Positions 37,234 to 48,615 of a DNA stretch of 64,000 nt are shown here, one piece after another. This stretch comes from Saksenaea vasiformis B4078 (Eukaryota > Mucoromycota > Mucoromycetes > Mucorales > Saksenaeaceae). The position numbers were made by a program, and so were the translations under genes. The notes beneath the pieces are model-generated. The model ran no database searches. It was not told the origin of the DNA and saw only the letters and a list, made by a program, of their open reading frames with translations. How positions within the stretch are numbered: the stretch's first letter is position 1; every line of letters starts with the position of its first letter. Location of the stretch: contig JNDT01001834.1 of assembly GCA_000697055.1 (NCBI GenBank), positions 82,493-146,492 of the forward strand, given 5' to 3'.

Positions 37234-37640
37234 ATCCTTGCGCATAGAGATGGGACTTACTGGCACTACATCGGGCACATGATGATGGGGTTGATTATGC
37301 TGTCCTTTATCGACGGATCCATTCCTTGTGATAATGTATGTTTCCTAAAGACTATCTCATGGCAACTTTTGTTTTGCCCACGCTCTCTGTTCATTGTAAC
37401 CTATCCAAAGCGATAGGATGACCGAGTCTATTATCACGATAGATTACCGGTCAGGCATGGTGTTGTATGGGAATATCCGCATCCTGCCCATTTAGAACCA
37501 GGATCTTTCTTGATGATGGTATATTCTTCATTGTCTTCTTTATGCCAGTCCACCGCCCTCCTGTTGTAACATCTATTCGTCATACTCTAGGTTTAAGAAT
37601 TACTTGGATGAACTAGTTTCACACTATGGTATTTCATTGC
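37234..37640 (+). other. possible unassigned coding exons
   Basis: Three plus-strand segments look like spliced coding sequence: about 37234-37337 (TYWHYIGHMMMGLIML, then FIDGSIPC), about 37417-37518 (VYYHDRLPVRHGVVWEYP, then PAHLEPGSF) and about 37598-37631 (NYLDELVSHYG). The first intervening sequence starts GTATGT and ends ATAG. The second starts GTATAT. No start codon, stop or family could be assigned, and the frame is lost after 37631. It might be the end of a decayed gene or a fragment of a mobile element. Confidence 0.3.
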
Positions 37641-37751
37641 ATAGCTTCTAGTCTTCCGGAGAGCATTTTGATGGCCGTCAAACAGTAGAGGCAGATTCAT
37701 CGAGGTCAAGTGGCACTTTTCTCGCAGTAATGGGCATTCAAATGTCGTCAT

Positions 37752-38144
37752 TCATGGTACTCGATCGGAGCCTTTCGCTCGTACATGACGGGACAACCCT
37801 AAGGAATGTACTAGTTTTCGAAATGTGTTAAGCGAGATGTCAAGATGGTGTTCTTTGAACTCCGCGTAATGTTTGCTTAATGGAAGGGAGGGATCCCGGA
37901 GGATACTAAGCTCAATAGTACGCTTTGCTCGTGGTGTTACTTTCGGTGGTCTCCCGGTACGAGGTGCGGACGCGGAATCGCCTGTCATCTTCATTCGTCT
38001 CAACACAGAGACCACAGTGGAACGAGGAAGGTCCTTGGCCTTGGCAATCTCGGTATAGGACATGTGTTCCTGGCGCATACTAAAGATCTGCTCACGTTCG
38101 CTACGAGAGATCTCAGTGTTTGGCTTACGAGAAACGCCAGTCAT
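37752..38144 (-). CDS. Tc1/mariner-type helix-turn-helix protein lacking a DDE domain
   Basis: An uninterrupted 130-codon frame. It contains two transposase-style helix-turn-helix units: ISRSEREQIFSMRQ followed by SYTEIAKAKDLPRSTV (first HTH), a GRPPKVTPRAKRTIE linker (AT-hook-like GRP as in Tc1/Tc3), and a second HTH around LSLNTFRKLVHSLGL. This is the bipartite DNA-binding half of Tc1/mariner transposases. No catalytic DDE/D domain follows in any frame on this strand, so it is either a truncated transposon relic or a domesticated DNA-binding protein. The frame is free of stops over the whole DNA-binding region. No terminal inverted repeats were found nearby. Confidence 0.6.
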   Translation of the reverse strand: MTGVSRKPNTEISRSEREQIFSMRQEHMSYTEIAKAKDLPRSTVVSVLRRMKMTGDSASAPRTGRPPKVTPRAKRTIELSILRDPSLPLSKHYAEFKEHHLDISLNTFRKLVHSLGLSRHVRAKGSDRVP

Positions 38145-38557
38145 GCTGTCAAGGGATAGGTGAAAACAGCCGTCTAGATAGAAAAGGTACGGATAGATAG
38201 TACTCCTAAAGCGGAGTTCCGCGTATGCTGTAATTCGACGACATTATGTTACAAATAAGCTCGATGTCGACCAAGAATCTATGCATTATCTCATTTGCAG
38301 CGTCCGTCTTTGAATCAATTCAAAGACATCGAATCGGTTGCAATTGGTGTAATTCTCGGGCGACCAGACTCCAGGTGAAAATGCTGCGCCTTTTAGAACA
38401 CTGTGACCCGAATCATCCAAGGCGTCTTGCGCTTGACAAAGTTGTTATGTCTGTGAACGAAAGGAGGACTTCTTTGGTCCCTTACTGATTTGCTCCGTGC
38501 GGACATCTAATTTTGCTCATAGTCAAGACTGCCTTGCTGCAAATCCCAAAATCCGAC

Positions 38558-41500
38558 ATGCAGGTTTTGCGTGAACTTTTGCATCGCTTTATTCAGTTAG
38601 AGGTTGTTTACTTTGCCAACACGGTTGAGCATTACAAATTACTTACGCAGGTAGCTAATTAGGAAGGATCTGAAGAATGGACTCGACGTGAGGAGAAAAT
38701 AAAAAAACAATTGCAATGGCATCAGTTCGCAAGCACCAATGAGCACGAAATTGACAGGCGACTGAAAAAGTAATAATACGTGTGTTTGCAAACCAGGTCG
38801 CAGTACTGAATTATTATGCAGTTTAAGTGAAAAATTTATTGTCAAAGGTCACGACCGTCTGGCTGAGGTGTTAACGACGTATACGACAAAGTTCCTGGAT
38901 CCTGATAGACCACTCACGAATTCAGAGACAAATGTAAAAGAAAAAACCTTGAAAAGAATTCGATCTTACCTCACTCTTATTGGACATAGCAACGCATCCT
39001 TAAATATGACATGTTATCCTTGTTACTTGCCTTATCATCATCACCCTTATCACAACATTATGAGGAACCTGTTTCTGAACCTGAGCGAAATGCAAATCGG
39101 TGGAAAGAGATTATGGATGAGGAGCCATTAACGGGCGATCATTGGATTGGATGGAACAACGTATCATCGGACGAAAACTGGTCTGAAGATGATTTTGAAC
39201 TGGATAAAGAACAAATGGAAACATCTGCAAAACCACCACGACAAAGCTGGAATCATATAACTGACGAAGATACGGATATCTACTGTGCTAACTTGATCGA
39301 AACGGATAGTCGAAAAGATGATATGTCTCTCGAATCGTTAAAATCACGGCAGTACTGGAGAGACAATCATTATGTTGAACCGGGTAAGCCTAAGTCCCAT
39401 CTGTGAGTCGCACACCCTATTCATCCTCAACATTAGTTCCATCAACTCAATCCGCCCTACGTGATGCCTGTCAGCTAGGTACGTGAAGAAGCATCGCACA
39501 ACGTATTTGACAATTCGTCTCATTCTCCTTTTCTTTCAGGCACAATAGTTGATCAGTACCACCAGAGCAAATATAGGAAATGCCTCCCACATCAGTACCT
39601 TGACATGGAATGCTTACTACGGGAAATTATGTTTCTAATGAGAGGTTATGAAGGCGTGGTTTTCAAGGCGGACGGCAGCCGACCGCAGGCGCATTTTCGC
39701 GTAGGATATCACAGCCTATTGTTTATCCAGCAGGTACTTAACTTTTTGTGCGATAGATCGACAAAACATTTGCACTTCGTCATTTAAGTCATGCCACCAT
39801 GCGGGATTGCTTAGAAAGATTTTGTACATATGGGAATATGCTTTTTGACCTCAGACATCATGTTCGCCGGTAAGCTTGGCCATCGCCTAAGCAACATAAG
39901 CTGATTGATCTACACAGTGTTGTGCAATTACCGAGTCAACTGTACGGACAAACATATCAGGCTTTTGTTGTCGCCGTGTCTAAAGCGTTAAGCGATTTTG
40001 AAAATACCATTGCTGGTATGGAATCGGATTGTTTAATGCCGTCGCAAGGTATTTGCTGTTGCCCTAACTGTTGAGCTTTCGATTAAAACCAGCATGAGTT
40101 AGAGAGCGAGCAGATAGCGTCACTACTAAAGCTTCAGGCAACGTTGGATCGACCACTGCAGTGTCTTGAGATTTTGCATGAGATTGTCACAAATCATTTG
40201 CTGAAAGGTAGCGGCAGCAGCAAAGAAGGGAAGTTAGTATAACTTGCACTTTAGATCTACCAAAGTCTCCAGGGCAGATCGCGGAAGAGCTCTTATGTCT
40301 TCTGTACGATCGAGTTCACGATGCAGAGGTTTCCAATCGAACAACAGCATACCAAACGTTGCTGACTGTTTTACACGACACGTTGATACCATACAGTCGT
40401 TTGACGGATGATTGGGTTTTTCACGGCTCGTTGTCCGGTGATGTGGCAAACGAATTTTTCGTATCAAGGTAAAAGAAAACTGCGTCGTAGAGGGAGTAAA
40501 AGTTTACGAGACAAATGGTTTATAGAAACCCGGATGTACCTGAAGATAGCCCATCCTTCTGGTCAAACGGGTTTCAAGCGCGATGGAACAGTACACAACA
40601 TTCTTCTTCATGTCCGTTATTTGACCAACGGATTATGGCACAAGTATTTTATGCGGGAAAAGCTGTCTGCCTCATTTCCCGCCTTCAGCTATCACATGTA
40701 TGCGAAAAGGAAACAAAAAGAAAGGAAACACGTCTCATGCAGATAGTAGAAAGAACCCGTCAATTACGAACATAGTCCTTTCGATCAGCTTTTCTCGCAA
40801 ACATTTTTCGATCAACAGCAACCAAAAAGCAGCACTACTGAAAATGTGCACGATATTTTTCAACAGGCATTATTCCCACTTACTCTTCGTCCCTCCGAAG
40901 TAGGCGAAAGCCTAGTGGTACGAGCACAAAGTGGCATGCTCTTTGATTACGCTATGACACAATGCTTGGAAAATTATATCGAGATACCCTATGAGAAAGC
41001 ATCTCACGACTTGAATCAGTTACTTCAGCAGAAGTGCAGCTTATCACACCATTTGACGTGTTTGGCTTCGGTGTATCTTATGCTAGAAGATGATATTATG
41101 CACTCTTTTTGTGAGGAATTGTTTGTCCAGGTAAGAGGTCTAATTGATCAACGTGTCAGACAGCTTATCTCTTCTTCATATAGATGGATCAAAAGCGCCT
41201 GTGGGATAGCACTGATCTTGATGAGATATTCTCTGATGTTTGTGGTCGATCACGTCAAATGAACGAAGTTCATGTAAGACTCGATTTGACTGAACAAAAG
41301 CCCTCCACATCCATTGCTGCTTGCTTGGAGTACATTCGATTCGATTATAATGTAACATGTGAAAACAATTGGAAATGACATACTAAAAGTTGATTGTACT
41401 AGATGCCCTGGCCTATCAACAACTTCATCACTGACGCAAGCTTACCAGAGTACAATAAAATTACCACATTGTTGTTGCGATTGAAACGGGCAAAATATGT

Positions 41501-42157
41501 TCTTGAGAAGAGAACCATTTTCTACGGACGACCTCTGATAAACGATGCCATGGGTTTCTATTCCATGCGAATGCAGCTTTTATGGTTTGTGAATACATTT
41601 TGGCGTTATGCGATGACTACAGTAAGGTTATATGAAGCAGACTTCCTTTTCCTAATTAGCTTAACTAGATCCTTCATGCAGAAACGGTAAGATTTCGTGA
41701 AAAGCTCAGCAAGACAAACGACGTCGACGAGATCACTGTGTTCCACGAAAATTACGTACGGCGGATTGTGGATCGATGTTTATTGAATGAGAAGGTGAAT
41801 AATCAATTGTGCCCATTTTCAATTCTTATGAAGACGTCAATAGTCCAGATTCATTAGGACAACAGTCATTCAACTTTTGGATATGGTCGAAACACTGGCA
41901 GACCTGTTTGCTGAGAACGATATATCGGACATCTCTGAGGAGATCAGTGAGTCAAACAGCAACAAGATAAGTCAAATGGAGAAAGACTTTACTCGTGCCA
42001 TTGAGTTTATTGCCACCAGCCTTTCGATTATGGGCAAGAAGGGCGGATTTCCATGGCGTAAGTTATTTCACAATATTTAATGGACTCGCATGCTGACTGA
42101 CTTCTTATAGTCGAAACGTTGGGTCTTCTGTTAAGTTCCAACAAAGATAATTCATAA
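38558..42157 (+). CDS. GCP5: gamma-tubulin complex component 5 (Spc97/Spc98 family)
   Basis: Seventeen exons, phases consistent: 38558-38602, 38663-38769, 38822-38933, 38990-39383, 39437-39478, 39540-39700, 39757-39869, 39918-40048, 40103-40207, 40255-40468, 40526-40697, 40750-41130, 41184-41351, 41403-41621, 41669-41794, 41844-42057 and 42111-42157; about 916 aa. GCP5 landmarks: RRLKNLSEKFIV near the N-terminus, KYDMLSLLLALSSSPLS, REIMFLMRGYEGVVF, then the GRIP1-like RHLSHATMRDCLERF, and GRIP2 with PWPINNFITDASLPEYNKI and RTIFYGRPL. GCP5 sits with GCP4/6 in the gamma-tubulin ring complex that nucleates microtubules. Budding yeast lacks it. The true N-terminus is uncertain: an upstream exon ending before a TAG acceptor at about 38522 could add a few residues. 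Confidence 0.88.
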
Positions 42158-42252
42158 GCTATGCATAGCCCGTCTCTATCACCTGCAATACATCTATTTT
42201 TCATTTCAAATCCGCACTACTGTTCACGATGTGTACGTATTTTCTAAGATAT

Positions 42253-42684
42253 TTAAGATGCAGCGTGACGATAGACGTTGGTATCTCGTTGGATAAAGCC
42301 AAGCTTTCTGTACAACGCGTTGGCTGCCTTTCTGTCAGGTCTGCTCGTCAAATCAATGGTTCGGGCGCCGTCTTGTTTTGCTCGAGCGATAGCTTCTTTT
42401 AGTAGCATGGTGGCGATACCTTGGTTTTGGTGTGCTGTGTCAACAACCACATCCTCGATATGAACACGTAGGCCGCTCAGACAGGGCGTGGCCGCCACAG
42501 TTGCTGTGCCAACGATGATCCCTTCTTCGGTGCGAGCAATTACTACTTGTGTATGTGGAGCTTCAATGGCATTTCGGACGTATGTCTCATTAACCGCGGA
42601 TGAGAGTTGTTTCGCAAGTTGCAAAAGTTGCGTGAGAGTATCATCATTGGCTGCCGATGAAAGCCACTCAAGGTGAACGACCAT
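42253..42684 (-). CDS. GNAT-family N-acetyltransferase
   Basis: One exon, 143 aa. The GNAT fold is clear: IEDVVVDTAHQNQGIA holds motif A with the acetyl-CoA-binding Q-x-x-G-x-A turn, followed by MLLKEAIARAKQDGA (helix alpha3), IDLTSRPDRKAANALYRKLG (motif B region) and a terminal GFIQRDTNVYRH. Substrate is unknown; similar small GNATs acetylate amino acids, polyamines or protein N-termini. It is convergent with GCP5, with 95 bp between the stop codons, and close to the septin 3' end. It is intronless although most neighbours are split, which fits either recent acquisition or simply a small gene. Confidence 0.85.
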   Translation of the reverse strand: MVVHLEWLSSAANDDTLTQLLQLAKQLSSAVNETYVRNAIEAPHTQVVIARTEEGIIVGTATVAATPCLSGLRVHIEDVVVDTAHQNQGIATMLLKEAIARAKQDGARTIDLTSRPDRKAANALYRKLGFIQRDTNVYRHAAS

Positions 42685-42969
42685 GGAGGATTGAGAGAAA
42701 AAGGGGAGGTAATAAGAAATTTAAGGACCCGAGAGTTCGTACATAGGTCCTGATGATGTCGGACAAGGCTATAGCTCTTTTGATTGGGGATGCCTAATTC
42801 AGCGGATCCGATGAATAGGGCAAAAACATCCATTTAGTAAGAAAGTTCTTGTGGTTTATAGTTGCTAAAGGCAAAACACATTAAAGAAAAAGGATAGGAG
42901 GAGAGAACAGCATAGCTTTCTAAACACAACGATAAAATAGCCGCCAAATTAGTTTTCAATGGGGGGATT

Positions 42970-44900
42970 TTAAGCATCTGATAATTGGGCCTGTGCCAAT
43001 CTTGCTTCTAGATTACGCAGTGCTTCTTCCTTGCTCAAAAGTTCTGCTCTCTTTTCTTGGATTTCACGTTGCACCTTCATTTCAATTTCACGAAGCTATA
43101 TACAGACAAATCATGAGTTTTGTTTTGTCTTCGATATATATGTGTTACCTTCTCTTCTTCCTTCCTTAGTTGTTCTTCCTTCAAACGGACACTCTGGCTT
43201 GCCATGTCCTCAGCATTCAATGCAGCATCCCTAAATGACACATTTTAGATGCCACGATCAGAGATGAGGAGGGAGGAGATGACACTTACTCTGCATCTCC
43301 GCCACTGACTGTGCGGCTAAGCTTCTCTGTACGGTAGTTTTCATATAGGAAGTCGTGTGTGATTTCCTTTAGATCTTGCAAATGGGAACTATACGGATGG
43401 TCAGCTAAATGCTTCTCGTTTTCACCTTTTCCTGCTAACCTCAATAGTGCCGAACGCAATCGAGCAAAGTCGGAATGTTGAGGATTGTCGACTAGAGAGA
43501 AGGGGGGAACACATGTAAGTTTAAGCTTCTTGTCGTTTGGTGGGCGGTGAAAACTATCTACCTTCGACGGCGCCCCATGGGTATTGACGTCCACGGACAG
43601 TGCGACCGTTTACGACGATTTCTTCATCGCTTCCAATGATGGAAAATGGCAAGAGTGCCTGTTAAACCGGTGTTGTGTGTCAAAACGTATGTTGTATGGA
43701 ATAGAATACTCATTTACCCTCAGTTCACTGTTCTCTTCAATGGTATCTTCGTCATCTTCTTCCACGTCGTATGGGAAGTTGTAGATGGGGATGTTGTAAT
43801 GCTCGATATCCTCCATGATCTATACACACATACACAGATGAGCTGATCAACACACTCTCTCTCTTTTGCCGATTTATCTTAACGTACTCTTCTCTTAAAA
43901 TCTTTGAGTTCTTGTGGCGTCAACGAATCAGCACGTCCAACGACGGGAATGACATTTACACGAGGGCTCAATCGACGCATCAACTCAATGTCAATTTCAC
44001 GGAGACTGTGATTTATAATATATGAGTACCAGAAGAAAGATAAAGAGAGATATGATACTTACGCATGACCTGTAGGAGAGATGAAGTAGAGCAATGCATG
44101 GACACGATTGTCACGGAATCGAGGATTACGCTTGATTCTAGATTCTTCGGCCAAAATATCGTCATATTGTCGTTCCAGGTAACCGACAATTTCCTGGAAA
44201 CTAAAAAATGTCACGTTAGCTCTCTCTATAAACAAAACAAGTGATGTGTTACCATCTTTCGTTGTCAATATTGTCGCCAAATCCTGGTGTATCAACAATG
44301 GTCAAAGAAATTCTAGAGAGGGAGAATAAGTACTAGATGAAAAAAGTTTTGCTTATGTTTTATAGGGAGCTTGATCAAGGGTCCTTTTGAAAAAGAGTAA
44401 AAGAAAAAAAAAGGTTTTTTTTTACGTCCCCTTAAGTTCCCCTTGATCCCTTATATTTGGATCCGTCTTTTTTTCCTGATAACTTTACCTGACACCATCT
44501 TCATCCAATTCTAATAAAGAGTATCAGTCTGATTGATTGTATAGAGATGAGCTATTCTTACCGACAGATACAGGTTTAATGGTAATGCCTTCTTCGTTAT
44601 GCGCCTCTTCGGGATTATCGCATACTTTTTTCGCAAGAACGTTGGAGTCGCAAAGCGTGTTTACGAATGTTGTACGACCAGTACCAGAGGCACCTAATAT
44701 AAGAAAACTTACAATCAGCGAAAACAAAAAAAAACAACAAATAGTGCAAAACGAAGGCTGAAGTTTCTTACCGACGACCATCAGGGTGAACTGAAATCCT
44801 TTTTTAACGTTTTTTCTACGACCACCTAATCTCTATAGCAGATGATGAGTTTTTCTTGTTGCATCTGAAGGAGAATTCGCCTGTCTCTTACATGAGCCAT
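42970..44900 (-). CDS. CDC11: septin of the Cdc11/AspA group
   Basis: A multi-exon gene starting with a 9-nt first exon (44900-44892: Met-Ala-His), then 44832-44772, 44693-44562 and further exons down to a stop at 42970; 365 aa. A short basic stretch ([12 protein letters not shown]) precedes the GTPase: P-loop GASGTGRTT (residues 24-32), G3 DTPG (82-85), G4-like GRAD (164-167). The septin unique element includes [20 protein letters not shown] and [10 protein letters not shown]. The C-terminus (305-360) is a Glu/Lys-rich coiled coil. The P-loop lysine is arginine, as in budding-yeast Cdc11, and PIYNFPYD agrees with that group. Septins form heteromeric filaments at sites of growth and septation. 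This subunit is expected to bind nucleotide weakly or not to hydrolyse it. Confidence 0.92.
44361..44456. repeat. imperfect hairpin inside a septin intron
   Basis: The intron 44313-44488 (176 nt) is much longer than the other septin introns. It contains an inverted repeat: TATAGGG and ATCAAGGG on the left (44361-44381) pair with CCCTTGAT and CCCTTATA on the right (44440-44456). The tip is an almost perfect A9/T9 hairpin at 44397-44425. It could be a MITE remnant or a structured intronic RNA. Confidence 0.55.
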
Positions 44901-45906
44901 TATTATTGTCGATGTGGTTTTAGAATTAGAGGAAAGGCGGTTGAATGAAGGACTAAGTTCAAAAAGAAAAAAAGATGAAAGGAAGTGGAAGGGGGATTGT
45001 AAAGTCTAGCTTTAAATAAAGACGATAGCTTAAGCAAAAGGGGGTGGAGTGTTGTAGCGGGGTAAGAAAGCTGAGGAGCAAAGCGAAGAGAAGAAGAGTA
45101 AGAGAAGGAAAAAGGGGTATCGAAAATATCTTGCACCATGCACGACAATTTCAGTCGCTTAGGTGACACATGACAACTCATTTGGTAACCTATCAACACA
45201 TCTGGTAAAAAAAAGCATGTACCACTGACCCATCTCACACCAGCATCTACCCAAGTAAAAAAGAAAAAAAAAGACATCAAAGTTCATTCGCACTCTGCCA
45301 ACAAACGGACATCCTCTTCTCTAAAATAGAAAAGAAAGAACAAGCAATCATCCACTGCTCTTACTTTAGGCTGTACGACCTAATCTTCCACCGCCACTAA
45401 TCCTAAAAGGTTTTGCAAACCTCGCGTGTTCTGTAAAGCATCAATAACCATCGTCATTCTTCGGAATGAAACCCCACTATGCACGATTCAACTCTCTAGT
45501 CTATAACACGATAGCTTACCCCACAACGACACACCACTATCCTTACATGGACACGTTACCATACAGACATGTCTTTCCTATCTATCCAGCTTAGCTGAAA
45601 AAGACAAGCATCAAACAAGCAATAGACAAGCTTGCGTGGGCAATGAGGAAATTGAACAGGGCAAAGAGATAGACATTGCATGGTGTAGGAAAACTAAATT
45701 TAAACTTGCTTTCAAATAATAAAAAGAAGAAGAAAAAGATATACCCTCGTTGGTTAAAGGATAATACAGCAGATATGATAAGGAAAGATGATTAGCCTAA
45801 GTTCATCTCTACCGAGGCTGTAACTGCAGCTTTTGCTTATTGTTGTTTCTCCTCTTACGCTTGCTTTTCTTTTTTAAATCTTATTCTTTTTTCTTTTTCT
45901 TTTTTT
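44901..45906. other. septin promoter and PP2A 3' flank
   Basis: About 1 kb between the septin start (minus) and the PP2A stop (minus). It is rich in purine tracts on the plus strand (CT-rich on the transcribed sense strand of the septin), consistent with a pyrimidine-rich promoter. No gene seen. Confidence 0.5.
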
Positions 45907-47196
<1,290 letters not shown>

Positions 47197-47648
47197 TATG
47201 TCACAAGGAAGAAAAAAATCAAAAGATGGACGGATGAAATGAAAAGAAGGAGAAAAAAGGAAAAGAAAAGGCTAGATGATGACACCAAGGAAAATAAAAC
47301 CCCACAGTTATATTCCCACCGAACAGATGAAAAAAGGCCCTTGGCAAAAGAAGGAGTCCAAAAAAATCGGAGCGGGACCATTGGCGCACTGGTGCTGTTG
47401 TAATTAAATGATGACGCAGAAGGAAGCCACCGCAAAATTGGTTTTGGCTTACGCGCACCCCACTTGTGCACCCCACTCCCTCCCATAGTGGAGTGTCCTG
47501 CAGCAGAGTTTTCGTTGCCGGGTCGCAACAATTACCTTATGATATGCTGCAGTAGATACTTGATATAATAATATTCTGGGTAGACAGGGAGTTTATTATT
47601 TTCCCGAGAATATCTGCTAGTAGAACTTGGGAGGACATCTCTCGGAAC
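47197..47648. other. PP2A promoter region
   Basis: About 450 bp upstream of PP2A. Minus-strand frames through it are pyrimidine-driven and without motif. It ends where repeat copy B begins. Confidence 0.5.
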
Positions 47649-47906
47649 GTCCAAAAGTTGACGGATGCTACGCGTTCGCGCATCACACGTCATCTCTTTC
47701 AAAAGATCTTTTCCAGATAAAACGAGTGTACTCTCTTTAGAAACGCTTGTACTATCGTACAGCAGCGATCATTTCAATCAACCACATTTTTTTAAAAAAT
47801 ATCGGCGGTCGCTCAGACATTGCATATTTATTCGTCATTTTTCGATTCGGAAAACGATTTCATGTCTACAAAACCTCTGGACATTCGCCTTGTAAGATAC
47901 CGCCGG
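47649..47906 (+). repeat. diverged dispersed repeat, copy B
   Basis: Partner of 26141-26405 in the same orientation. The segments ACATTGCATAT, AGAAACGCTTGTACTATC and GTAAGATAC are shared with small differences throughout. An open frame of 76 codons crosses it (47665-47895), but the corresponding frame in copy A is broken several times and shows no known domain. I therefore treat it as a repeat rather than a gene. Confidence 0.7.
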
Positions 47907-47977
47907 TCAAATTTATCAGATATCTTTATATAAAGTGCGTACTGTAGTGTGTATCTGGCTCTGCTGCAGGGAGCTCC

Positions 47978-48117
47978 ACTACGGGACACTCCATTGTGAT
48001 GAGGCTTCGCTATTTCTGTATTGCACTACACCTGAGTATGGCAACTAGTGATACTTCTATTTTACTATCCGTTCAGGATTTGGGGATACTGGGGCGTCCC
48101 GTTGGAGTATCCGTAGT
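47978..48117. repeat. imperfect inverted repeat beside repeat copy B
   Basis: ACTACGGGACACTCCA (47979-47994) is nearly the reverse complement of TGGAGTATCCGTAGT (48103-48117), with one mismatch and one gap. The loop is about 110 bp. It lies about 70 bp after repeat copy B, mirroring the inverted repeat that follows copy A. Confidence 0.5.
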
Positions 48118-48615
48118 AATTCCCATCCTTTCATTATAGTGACAGAAACAACAGAGTCGCAAACCTACAACAACCAGTTTTGCTTCAAGGGCATTATCAG
48201 GCTTTCTGCGCAGTAGGCTGAGAATAGCGTTGCAAGGAAGATCACACTGCTCTAGAACTTTGTGATGGATGTCGGTATACGTTTAATTCGTCAACTGTTC
48301 TCTAACAAGCTTATCTAAAATACAAAACGAATCATGTATGCTACAGTTCAACTATATCTATGGCCACTTAAGACAAATGGCTCCAATAGGATCATGCGAA
48401 TGGCTATCCGAAAGCCTTTCGTTGATCCAACATGAATTATCTTTGTCGTGATCATAGTATTCAGTTGGGAGACTTGGGGATGATACAGACCAAAAAAATG
48501 TTGTAACCGGCGAGGATTCCCTTCATCTGTTGTTGACAAGCTTTTTTTTTATGATGCTGCACTGACAAAATGGATCTCTTTATTGATTGTCTTTTTTTTT
48601 TCCCTTTTTCTTCTT
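48118..48615. other. spacer at the 3' side of the beta-glucosidase gene
   Basis: About 500 bp with no supported gene. T-runs at 48540-48550 and 48590-48602 are close to the beta-glucosidase stop and may be part of its 3' end signals. Confidence 0.45.

Noticed and set aside
39701..39756. 23-nt micro-intron in GCP5 (39734-39756)
   Set aside because: A 56-nt intron starting at 39701 keeps the same frame and is of normal size.
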